From NCBI GenBank assembly GCA_024103515.1, contig JAGGIK010000006.1, positions 1 through 64,000 on the forward strand: a stretch of DNA of 64,000 nt. The letters run 5' to 3'. The stretch is from Snodgrassella sp. (lineage in GTDB: Bacteria; Pseudomonadota; Gammaproteobacteria; Burkholderiales; Neisseriaceae). The translations under genes were made by a program, and so were the position numbers. This document shows positions 57,425 to 64,000 of this stretch, piece by piece (the stretch's first letter is position 1; every line of letters begins with the position of its first letter). A model generated the notes under the pieces. It made no database searches, had not been told where the DNA came from, and saw nothing but the letters and a program-made list of their open reading frames with translations.

Positions 57425-58500
57425 CTTGCCCGTAGCCCGTAGACAGGTAAATAACCTGTTGTTATTATTAATTGCTGCTTACCGCCACCAAAATGAGTAT
57501 GTTGCAGCAAATTGCCTCTGAGCTTGCAAAATCATCCAGCATAACCACCTGTCACACACCCAAATACCTGCCTGGCATAGCCAAAAAAATAATGATGCGG
57601 TACGTACAACTTACTGCAAATGTGTAACTACTTGCTGAAAAGCATAATAAGTACCCATCATGATTTCCGCCTGATTTAAAACAGTAAGAACAGTTTATTC
57701 ATATTGAAACGCGGCCATTTTGCGTCTGGTCTGAACAGCATCCATTTCAGCCCTTAGCTTACCACCATCGAGTATCCATCATGCAATGAAAGAAAGTACA
57801 AACCAGCTTTAATTAAGCTGTTTGTACTCATCAGCCTGAAGAAAATACGCCAATCAAATATTTTAATAGCATAGATATTAGGCTTAGGAAACTATTGTAA
57901 TAAACACCAAACCCAATTGAACACTACTGGCAAGCAACTGGTGTTCAGCAGTGCCAATATTTGATTGTGTGCGCAGCATATCTGCCGGTTTACCTGCCGG
58001 AATATCAGGTAAATTTATGATCTATTCAGAAGTAGAGTTAGATGCAGCTCTTATTGTTGCCACAGATTAATCAGAATGCTTTATGCCAGTCACAAGCACA
58101 AAAATTCGCTTTTATATTTAAAACAAATAAATGAGCGGCAAACAACCGCAAGTACAAAGACTGAATGTCCACCTTTGGTAAATCTATTACTTGCGACTAG
58201 CGGACAACTAGTTTGCATATACAGGCCAGTGCATGAATAATTTTTTTTAGTGCCTGTAATTTCTGCTATGCATTAATTAAAAAATAACCGCAGGCAATTT
58301 GCGAAGAGATAGTTGGCCGAATTGCATCTGTATTTTCCCGAATCTATGATATTGTGCATATTGCGACTATATTGTTGTAAGCACACAAATCAATTTTGCA
58401 GCCGACAGACGTTCCTGCAAATTAAATTATTGATCATACAACTGAGCAGATCTTATCACTCTTGCTTATGCAGCTATTGCGCTGTTACCCATTGACTAAC
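57425..58500 (-). pseudogene. Ruined TolC/NodT-family outer-membrane efflux gene
   Basis: The reverse strand between amiC and the tRNA keeps clear pieces of a TolC-superfamily protein. INLPDIPAGKPADMLRTQSN with TAEHQLLASSVQLGLV (about 58030-57910) matches the NodT/OprM hallmark (LPxGLPSxLLxxRPDI, xxAE). Nearer the end come DGGKLRAEMDAVQTRRKMAA, FQYE, TVLTVLNQAEIMMGTYYAFQ and ILQAQRQFAATYSF (DAQR motif). Many stops, shifts and losses break it, and the right boundary is uncertain. Such proteins are outer channels of RND pumps; no pump genes are adjacent, so the whole operon may have been deleted. Confidence 0.7.
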
Positions 58501-58732
58501 AACAAAAGATAACTTGGTGTGGTAGCCAACACTGCTTATGCTTCATCCATTATCGCTATCGCAAGGCTAATAACCAATGAAGAAATAGCCATTATTTCAT
58601 TTAGGTAAATGAAACAGCAGCAATCCGGACTGACATAGATTAATCATTAATATGACTACAAGCAGATAATAAATGAGTATTGGGCAATTTGAATAAAACT
58701 AATAACAGAATTAAATAAATGAACAAAACCGT

Positions 58733-58823
58733 TGGCGGAGAGGAAGGGATTCGAACCCTCGATACGCTATTCACGTATACACGCTTTCCAGGCGTGCGAC
58801 TTCAACCACTCATCCACCTCTCC
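58733..58823 (-). tRNA. tRNA-Ser (anticodon GGA)
   Basis: The reverse strand folds as a class II tRNA. The acceptor stem GGAGAGG pairs with CCTCTCC, the anticodon loop CTGGAAA carries GGA, a long variable arm follows, and the T arm reads GGGTTCGAATCCC. Discriminator G and a CCA end are encoded. It should read UCC and UCU serine codons. Confidence 0.96.
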
Positions 58824-58892
58824 GTGAGAATGGAATTGCGCGCATTATAACGAGAGCGTAACTTTCTGGCAAGAGCTTCAGCAACAGAGCAC

Positions 58893-59342
58893 TTATAAAA
58901 TCAGCGATAGCAATCCTGCCGCAATCAGTGGCCCCACCGGCACACCGCGTAAAAAAGCCACCCCGATAATGGTACCAATCATCAAACCAGTTACAATTGT
59001 CGGATTGACCTGCATCAATTGCACCCCACGTCCACCAAGCCAAGCAACAATGGTGCCCACGACAACAGCGGCAATAGTTTTCCAACTGGTTACCAGCGCA
59101 GCAATCTGTGCCGGCTGCACCTTGCCCGTAATCAACGGTGCCAGCACACCTATCATCAGTAGCATAATACCCAGTTGCAGCCCATACTTTTCCAGTACCG
59201 GCGCATATTTAAGTAACGGCGTTTGCTGTACCAGCAAAATAATCAACGCCGAAATGGTTACTGAAGGATTATTTCCCACAATACCCAAAGCCACAAACAG
59301 CAACAGCAACAAAGCATTCGCATTACTTGCCCAGAAAGACAT
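58893..59342 (-). CDS. DUF441 family membrane protein
   Basis: The 149-residue protein (from the ATG at 59342, with AGGGGA upstream) has about five membrane segments and matches DUF441 (YeaL-like): NALLLLLFVALGIVGNNPSV, ILVQQTPLLKYAPVLEKYG, KTIAAVVVGTIVAWLGGRGV and LMIGTIIGVAFLRGVPVGPL. The frame is open to 59432, but that extension has no ribosome site. Its function is unknown; a transporter-like fold is possible. The DUF1841 gene lies 118 bases upstream on the same strand. Confidence 0.88.
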   Translation of the reverse strand: MSFWASNANALLLLLFVALGIVGNNPSVTISALIILLVQQTPLLKYAPVLEKYGLQLGIMLLMIGVLAPLITGKVQPAQIAALVTSWKTIAAVVVGTIVAWLGGRGVQLMQVNPTIVTGLMIGTIIGVAFLRGVPVGPLIAAGLLSLIL

Positions 59343-59459
59343 ATCTATCCCCTGCTTAAAGATTATTGAAAATAGTTCCCACATGCGTATCCAGTCAACA
59401 TTGCAGCTGACCGACACAAAGGTGTCAAACAATAAACCATAATCAAAGCATGAGCAAAC

Positions 59460-59957
59460 TCAAACCTCTTTACTTGAAGCCTGTCCCACTTCATGAGGAT
59501 TTAAACGCGCCTCATCTTCCTGCCCCAACCCCACCAGACTGCGCAAACGCGTCATATAAGCATTCACATCCAGTCCCTGTCCATAGCGTTGCGCCTGCCA
59601 GATCGTTTCTGCCAGAGCCTCAATCATATCGTGTTCTGCTTTCACCCAGTCACCCGCATATCGCTCACACAAGCGCTGATGAATAACTGCAATCCCAAAC
59701 GGCTGATCAATCGCAACCTGTTCCTGTACCGATAAATGCAGCGACAAATGCAAAAAAGGATTTGTTTCTCCCTCTTCCGGCCGCCATGTTCGAGTGAGAA
59801 ACTGTTCAACATTTTCCAGATAGGGCGCATATTCAGTATGCGCAGTAATAATCCGTAAAGCCTTCTGCTGCAACGCATCCAGCAACTGTGGCTGCTGACG
59901 CTTGCGCCACACATCTGCAAAAAAAAGGCGCACATCATCGGTATTAACATCATACAT
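59460..59957 (-). CDS. DUF1841 family protein
   Basis: DUF1841 proteins are soluble and common in beta- and gammaproteobacteria; their role is not known. The 165-residue product shows the family pattern: VRLFFADVWRKRQQPQ near the start, TNPFLHLSLHLSVQEQVAID and QPFGIAVIHQRLCERYAGDW in the middle and AEHDMIEALAETIWQAQRYG near the end. The start is ambiguous among a TTG at 59978 and ATGs at 59969 and 59957; I use the last, which fits the family N-terminus. It probably shares a transcript with the DUF441 gene. Confidence 0.85.
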   Translation of the reverse strand: MYDVNTDDVRLFFADVWRKRQQPQLLDALQQKALRIITAHTEYAPYLENVEQFLTRTWRPEEGETNPFLHLSLHLSVQEQVAIDQPFGIAVIHQRLCERYAGDWVKAEHDMIEALAETIWQAQRYGQGLDVNAYMTRLRSLVGLGQEDEARLNPHEVGQASSKEV

Positions 59958-59978
59958 AACAGCATTCATTCCAAACAA

Positions 59979-60300
59979 AATAATGCAAATTATAAATCAA
60001 TGCCGCCAACATCGATAATTTCCTGCCAGCTTGTCAGCCAGCATGAAATCCATATCTGAATTATCTACAAAATCAAATTATGCAACAATCAATTAACAAC
60101 AAATAACAGCAAAGTATTTATCCGTATAATTTCCTGTATGCCATAAATATTCTGCTAATGATTAGTATCATAAGGGATGTAAAAAAACAGCTAGCTGGCA
60201 ATTGGGCAGTCAAATCATCATAAACCCATCATAAATATTGGTGCTAGCGGATAAAGCCAATCTTTTTTCACTAACAGTTTAAGTACTTAGTAGCAAAATC
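59979..60300. other. Gap between DUF1841 and the immunity array
   Basis: Empty by eye, AT-rich. The part next to the array (60270-60300) resembles sequences at the 3' side of the other immunity copies, so the left edge of the repeat unit lies here. Confidence 0.4.
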
Positions 60301-60654
60301 TTATGACATACATTTTGCCTGCACTGGCGCTTTGGTTTTTTCGCAATAAGCTGCACCCTTAGCATAAAAAACGATAGTATGCCTAGTTCCGGCATACTCG
60401 CAGACTAAATAAGGATCTATTCGTGGATCAATATCCCATATTGCTTTTTCTTTTTTAAATTCAGGTACTAACTCTACATTATCAGTTATTGGACCATCAT
60501 ATAGGCTGGCATTAAAAAGGCGGTAAACAGCGTGTTTATCAGAAAAAGTTGCTGGACAACTCACAACAGGGGTCTGAGCATGGCAATTGATTGATAATAG
60601 GCTAAGTAACAGGCTAGTAAATAATGCCGCTATTTTTTTGTTATTCGATAACAT
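60301..60654 (-). CDS. Immunity-like secreted protein, copy 3 (STY0300-like)
   Basis: From the ATG at 60654, which has GGAG eight bases upstream, the product is 117 residues with a signal peptide ending near CHAQ. The mature part has four cysteines and the motif VSCPATFSD, then YRLFNASLYDGP, LVPEFKKEKAIWDID and LVCEYAGTRHTIVFYAKGA with AYCEKTKAPVQAKC. The open frame runs upstream to 60783, but that part is a leftover effector end. It is the most diverged copy: the Cys after YDGP in the other two is lost here (PITDN), which may remove a disulphide. A periplasmic inhibitor of a wall-degrading toxin is inferred from the neighbouring effector. Confidence 0.7.
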   Translation of the reverse strand: MLSNNKKIAALFTSLLLSLLSINCHAQTPVVSCPATFSDKHAVYRLFNASLYDGPITDNVELVPEFKKEKAIWDIDPRIDPYLVCEYAGTRHTIVFYAKGAAYCEKTKAPVQAKCMS

Positions 60655-60774
60655 AAAAGTGATCTCCATCATTAGAAACATAACCCACCCTCTGAATTCA
60701 ATCTCACAACCTTTTAACAGCTTATCGCTCCATTGATCATAAACATTGATACTCCTTGCTGTTTGATTGATATA
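60655..60774 (-). pseudogene. Leftover 3' end of an effector gene (copy 3)
   Basis: Reads YINQTARSINVYDQWSDKLL, then KGCEIEFRGW, which aligns to residues 84-115 of the intact effector (62139-61744). Everything upstream of this tail is missing, so it cannot be active. It stays in frame with the immunity gene by chance. Confidence 0.75.
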
Positions 60775-60857
60775 TTTCATCATAACGATGTCATAAATAT
60801 AAGAAATAGAGAATAAAATAACTTTTTACCAAAAATTTAAGCATTTATCAGAAAATT

Positions 60858-61211
60858 TTATGACATACATTTTGCCTGTACTGGCGCTTTAGTTATTTCG
60901 CAATAAGTTGCCCCATTGGCATCAAGAACAATGTAATGATTGGTTCCGTCATAGATGCAGACTAAAGAGGGATCCATTCTTGTATCGAGAACCCATATTT
61001 CTTTGTCATTTTTAAATTCTGGCTGCAGCTGTACTTTCTTACATACAGGACCATCAAATAGCTTGGCATGATAAAGGTGATAAATAGTGTGTCTATCAGA
61101 AAAAGTTGCTGGACAACTCACAATAGAGGTCTGAGCATGGCAATTGATTGATACTATGCTGAGTAACAAGCTCGTAAATAATATTGCTATTTTTCTGTTA
61201 TTCAATAACAT
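60858..61211 (-). CDS. Immunity-like secreted protein, copy 2 (STY0300-like)
   Basis: The product from the ATG at 61211 (GGGGAT upstream) has 117 residues: signal peptide LFTSLLLSIVSINCHA, then VSCPATFSDRHTIYHLYHAK, FDGPVCKKVQLQPEFKNDKE, and VCIYDGTNHYIVLDANGATY with CEITKAPVQAKC. Cysteine positions equal those of copy 1, so disulphides are likely conserved. It lies exactly 557 bases from copy 1 and from copy 3. With no intact effector of its own, it would be an orphan immunity gene if the array model holds. Confidence 0.75.
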   Translation of the reverse strand: MLLNNRKIAILFTSLLLSIVSINCHAQTSIVSCPATFSDRHTIYHLYHAKLFDGPVCKKVQLQPEFKNDKEIWVLDTRMDPSLVCIYDGTNHYIVLDANGATYCEITKAPVQAKCMS

Positions 61212-61331
61212 AGAATTGATCCCCATCATTAGAAAATAACCGTAATCTCTGAATTCAATCTCACAACCTTTTAACGGCTTACCGTTCCATTGATCATATA
61301 CATTGATACCCTTTTCGGTTTGATTGATATA
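61212..61331 (-). pseudogene. Leftover 3' end of an effector gene (copy 2)
   Basis: Reads YINQTEKGINVYDQWNGKPL, then KGCEIEFRDYGYF, parallel to the end of the intact effector. A one-base loss in the G-run (GGGG instead of GGGGG) shifts the last codons. The KGCEIEFR segment is shared with copy 3 but differs from the intact effector (DYRPIFFK), so these scraps come from a different effector allele. Confidence 0.75.
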
Positions 61332-61414
61332 TCACATCATAACTATGCCATAAATATAAAAATCAGCAGATAAAATAATTTTTACCAAAAATTTAATCAC
61401 TTAACAGCAAAATT

Positions 61415-61768
61415 TTATGGCATACAATTTGCCTGCACTGGTACTCCTTTTTTTTCACAATAAGTTGCCCCCTTAGCATCAAGAACAATGTAATGATTAG
61501 TTCCGGCATACTTGCAGACTAAAGAGGGATCCAGTAGTGTATCGAGAACCCATATCTGTTTATCTTTTTTAAATTCAGGTACTAATGTTGCTTTCATACA
61601 TACTGGACCATCATATAGACTGACATTAATAAGCCGGTAAATACCGTTTCCATCAGAAAAAGTTGCTGGGCAACTCACTACAGGGGTCTGAGCATAGCAA
61701 TTCATTGATATTATGTTGAGTAACAGACTGGTAAATAATATCGCTATTTTTCTGTTATTCGATAACAT
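61415..61768 (-). CDS. Immunity-like secreted protein, copy 1 (STY0300-like)
   Basis: This 117-residue protein is the probable partner of the intact effector: its ATG lies 25 bases inside the effector's 3' end, with GGGGGAT as ribosome site. The leader LFTSLLLNIISMNCYA is followed by QTPVVSCPATFSDGNGIYRL, LYDGPVCMKATLVPEFKKDK, and LVCKYAGTNHYIVLDAKGAT with YCEKKGVPVQANC. The cysteine pattern suggests two disulphides in the periplasm. From memory it resembles proteins called STY0300 family, often found next to amidase effectors; a profile search would settle this. Confidence 0.75.
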   Translation of the reverse strand: MLSNNRKIAILFTSLLLNIISMNCYAQTPVVSCPATFSDGNGIYRLINVSLYDGPVCMKATLVPEFKKDKQIWVLDTLLDPSLVCKYAGTNHYIVLDAKGATYCEKKGVPVQANCMP

Positions 61769-62139
61769 AGAATTGATCCCCCATCATTAGAAACATAACC
61801 GTGACCTTTGAAAAAAATCGGACGATAATCTAAAGGCATACCGTTCCATTGATCATAAACATTAATACCTGCTGCAGTTTGATTAATATATATTGCAGCA
61901 TGACCATGATATTTTCCCCTACTATCAAATGTCGCAATTGCGGTACCTGGTCGAATACTGTTATTACCTTTAACTCTGGCTCCTCTTTTCCAGATCGTAG
62001 TTTGTGGTGCTTTCGCAAAATATTTTACAACAGCAACACATTCATGGGATTCTCCGACATAAATTCCATAATCGCGGTCTCTTTGGTTGTTCTCATCAAC
62101 GATTTTCTTAACATCATTCAGATTCGCTAAATAAGCCAT
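61744..62139 (-). CDS. BPSL0067-type amidase effector (NlpC/P60-like toxin)
   Basis: The 131-residue protein has no signal peptide. It resembles the BPSL0067 family, papain-like amidases delivered into rivals by type VI secretion. The probable catalytic Cys34 lies in ESHECVAVVKYFAKAP, His80 in YHGHAAIYI, and Asp96 in NVYDQW; GTAIATFDSRGKY and the WKRGARVKGNNSI loop fit the family. The end overlaps the immunity-like gene, the usual effector-immunity order. No VgrG, PAAR, Hcp or Tss genes are in the window, so the delivery route is an inference. Confidence 0.75.
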   Translation of the reverse strand: MAYLANLNDVKKIVDENNQRDRDYGIYVGESHECVAVVKYFAKAPQTTIWKRGARVKGNNSIRPGTAIATFDSRGKYHGHAAIYINQTAAGINVYDQWNGMPLDYRPIFFKGHGYVSNDGGSILCYRITEK

Positions 62140-62476
62140 CCATTTTCCTTAATTAACATTATACGATTATCTAAAAGCCGGACTACATGCACCATCAAGT
62201 AATTTGATAATAAATGTAACGAAAGGTTATTTTCTTGGAAATTAGCACTCATAGCAACAGCAATTATAAGTAGTTTTTTATTCAGATGAATGAATACAAA
62301 GCTACTATAATTTTTACTTAATTACTGATTAAAATAGATGCTATCCCTTCTTAATTTTATTTTCTGGTCTAATAAAAATTATCGGTATAAATATCCTTTA
62401 AATAGTTCTTAGTGTTAATGATTAGAGTAAAATCAGCACATTACTATATAACTATGCATATACACCAAAAATAAAG
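62140..62476. other. Gap between effector and tmRNA
   Basis: The divergent region of about 340 bases holds the promoters of both genes and is AT-rich. I find no recombination site or long hairpin. Confidence 0.35.
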
Positions 62477-62482
62477 TATAAT
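62477..62482 (+). promoter_or_regulatory. -10 box of ssrA
   Basis: A consensus TATAAT lies 14 bases before the mature 5' end. No good -35 hexamer is visible at the usual spacing. Confidence 0.5.
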
Positions 62483-62495
62483 TGATAAACCATCT

Positions 62496-62856
62496 GGGGG
62501 CGACCTTGGTTTCGACGGGGGTTGCAAAGCAGATGCGTGCATACCGGGGTCTCAGATTCCCGTAAAACACTGAATTTATATAGTCGCAAACGACGAATCT
62601 TACGCTTTAGCCGCTTAAGGCTAAACGTTGCAACGGTTGGCCAATGGGCCGTGTGAGGTAACTCACCGCAACGACATTTACATTGGCTGGTTCAATGTCG
62701 TGTTGTCTGGCATTGAACAAGATTTATGGCAACTGGTTTACAAACAGCCTGTCTGTCGGCGGTTTGTGAATAAGATTCGAAGTTGGCAAGACTAAGTATG
62801 TAGATCGCTCTGTAGAGGACTTTCGGACGGGGGTTCGATTCCCCCCGCCTCCACCA
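62496..62856 (+). ncRNA. ssrA: tmRNA
   Basis: The 361-base RNA starts GGGGGCGACCTTGGTTTCGA and ends TTCGATTCCCCCCGCCTCC plus ACCA, so the acceptor stem (with a G-U third pair, the alanine identity mark) closes both ends and CCA is encoded. The tag frame at 62586-62618 reads ANDESYALAA and ends TAA; the LAA end is the usual ClpXP degron. Pseudoknot-like stems flank it. It rescues stalled ribosomes with SmpB. Neisseria tags differ slightly (ANDETYALAA). Confidence 0.96.
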
Positions 62857-64000
62857 CAAACAATGAGATCTTTTTTAATTAAGATTTGATTACGAGTATT
62901 ATTAATCACATATTGATCTAGCCTATTAGCCCTATATTTAAAGCTATATCCTAGATATCAGCAACATCCATCTAATTTTTTAAATTTTGGTCGCTACAAT
63001 AACCAAATTAGAATTAATGCTTACAAATTAATCAAATACTTAAATTCAAACTTTTACCTCTCACTGGTACTATTCCATTTTTCTAGTTGCGTTAACAGAT
63101 ATTTGATGACTTTTAATCATTTATTTTAAACCACTCATTTTTTTATTGTTGATCGTTACAAACTATATTGGTTAGACCAATCTACTAAACATTACAGCTA
63201 ATCTCGTAAAATCATTCTCAGCGCAATCAAAATGATTAGTAGCTTGCAATACAGAAATTAATGTATCTTTTCTTTCATAGAATATAACCAGCAGTATAGA
63301 TCAGGTAAAAAAAACATCTGACGTTAAAAATTGATACGCAAGCGCTGACTCTGGATAAAGTAAAGTTATTCGTCTATATAACATGTCCGCAATATATATA
63401 ATATAAGTATACAAATAGTGCAAATCCGACATCATCTTAGCCAGATCACCCATATTTTAACAATCTACTATCTATCTTAGTTTTATAAGCTAATACCTAA
63501 TAAATTTTAGTTCCACTTATCATTATTTCATCAGATACAATTACCTTAGAAATAATTATATTTAAAGTATCTCTAATCTTAACCTTAAAAATGTTCGTAA
63601 TTTCGCTTTATAATCATACAATATTGAGCTAAGTAAAAAGATTTTCCTGTTGGCTCAAATAATTTCAATGTCGAATTTCCAACTAAGTGAACCGATTATA
63701 AGAAAAAAGTTGGTTAAAAAATTAGAAACCTCAGCTAATAAGCATTTATTTTAATTGATATAAAAAAAAATTATAAAGCCTAGATTTAAATTTAGCCTTC
63801 AATTCTTGCCATAGTTCAATTTTATATAGATAATTTGTAATGATACATTAAATCTACATCATATTAGTTAACAAGTTGATAGATTGTAATTTTTTACATT
63901 CCTTAGAATGTAACAGTAAATAACATATTGAACTGTATTAATAATTTACCATAACCTCAACATACTCACCTAACCTTGGCTGCAAATATCATTTGAACAG
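62857..64000. other. 1.1 kb without a recognisable gene
   Basis: The sequence is extremely AT-rich, has no frame over 60 codons and no clear hairpin terminator after ssrA. I found no partial duplicate of the ssrA 3' end that would mark an island attachment site. Confidence 0.4.

Larger units (their letters stand above)
60301..61331 (-). repeat. Tandem immunity/effector-tail repeat, 557-bp period
   Basis: The immunity start codons lie at 61768, 61211 and 60654, and the stop ends at 61415, 60858 and 60301. Both series step by exactly 557 bases. Each repeat holds one 354-base immunity gene and an effector 3' scrap. The copies differ clearly in sequence but not in length, so duplication is old and length has been held. 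Confidence 0.8.

Noticed and set aside
58810..59085. Reverse Cys/Trp-rich ORF near tRNA-Ser
   Set aside because: It is an out-of-frame reading of the DUF441 gene that runs into the tRNA.
61849..62130. Forward ORF of 93 codons opposite the effector
   Set aside because: It is a shadow of the effector gene, which has catalytic motifs and a coupled downstream partner.
60301..62139. Complete type VI secretion cluster
   Set aside because: Only an effector-immunity locus is present; no Tss, Hcp, VgrG or PAAR genes occur in the window.
62724..62909. Reverse-strand ORF with GGGGGNRTPVRKSS
   Set aside because: It lies on the complement of the tmRNA 3' half; such frames are a classic annotation artefact over tRNA-like sequences.
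62496..64000. Genomic island integrated at ssrA
   Set aside because: No integrase gene and no second copy of the ssrA 3' end are seen in this window, though the site may continue outside it.
1..64000. CRISPR array or prophage
   Set aside because: No regularly spaced short repeats with unique spacers, no cas genes and no phage structural genes were found. XerD is the chromosomal recombinase by its motifs.

Overview
The window reads as a piece of chromosome from an AT-rich betaproteobacterium of the Neisseriaceae, and the best guess is a Snodgrassella-like animal symbiont. This rests on the style of the proteins (a neisserial-type DapC, a Tat-type AmiC, an LdcA lipoprotein, a ComP/PilE-like pilin, a tmRNA tag reading ANDESYALAA), the low GC content and the many eroded genes. 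The genus is an inference; no rRNA or species marker is present.

Layout. 1-1200: an IS3-type transposase scrap at the edge, two related small membrane proteins (the first truncated) and a short orphan ORF. 1378-7204: a forward run of mepM-like peptidase, xthA, anmK and ftsK. 7396-13478: reverse genes lgt, ldcA, pepD, ubiE and a DUF971 gene. 14303-15094: nadE. 15338-17104: two adjacent ruined nucleotidyltransferase (RlaP-family) genes. 17480-24721: proS, hemG, ackA, an NlpC/P60 lipoprotein, a nitronate monooxygenase-like gene and dapC. 25125-33374: yicC, rph, lysC, ttcA, an MFS carrier, a cupin, bcp, ogt and xerD. 33439-37622: an unknown lipoprotein, then a graveyard of two IS3-family remnants and a decayed reverse-strand gene. 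38039-47601: hemolysin III-like gene, metQ, a pilin with a downstream secreted protein, a META/DUF4377 lipoprotein, a CinA-like protein, serC, arsC, a DUF218 protein and hemL. 48073-50530: an acid-shock (Asr)-like disordered secreted protein followed by an OmpR-type two-component system. 50799-55260: reverse run upp, grxD, rsmB, DUF3108, purN, murI. 55539-57325: tsaE and amiC. 57425-58500: ruined TolC-family gene. 58733-59957: tRNA-Ser(GGA), DUF441 and DUF1841 genes. 60301-62139: a BPSL0067-type amidase effector with three tandem immunity-like genes. 62496-62856: tmRNA. The last 1.1 kb holds no recognisable gene.

Two themes stand out. Cell-wall turnover is well represented: a DD-endopeptidase, an LD-carboxypeptidase, an NlpC/P60 peptidase, an amidase, AnmK, MurI and FtsK. 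Three of these enzymes carry twin-arginine-like leaders. The second theme is competition and erosion. The effector locus next to ssrA has immunity-like genes repeated with an exact 557-bp period, each extra copy still carrying a leftover effector 3' end. Elsewhere, nucleotidyltransferase genes, an efflux outer-membrane gene, transposases and an unknown gene are decaying in long gene-poor gaps. The strongest regulatory lead is a perfect hexamer direct repeat (CTAAGT-N5-CTAAGT) in front of the Asr-like gene, next to a PmrA/QseB-like response regulator.
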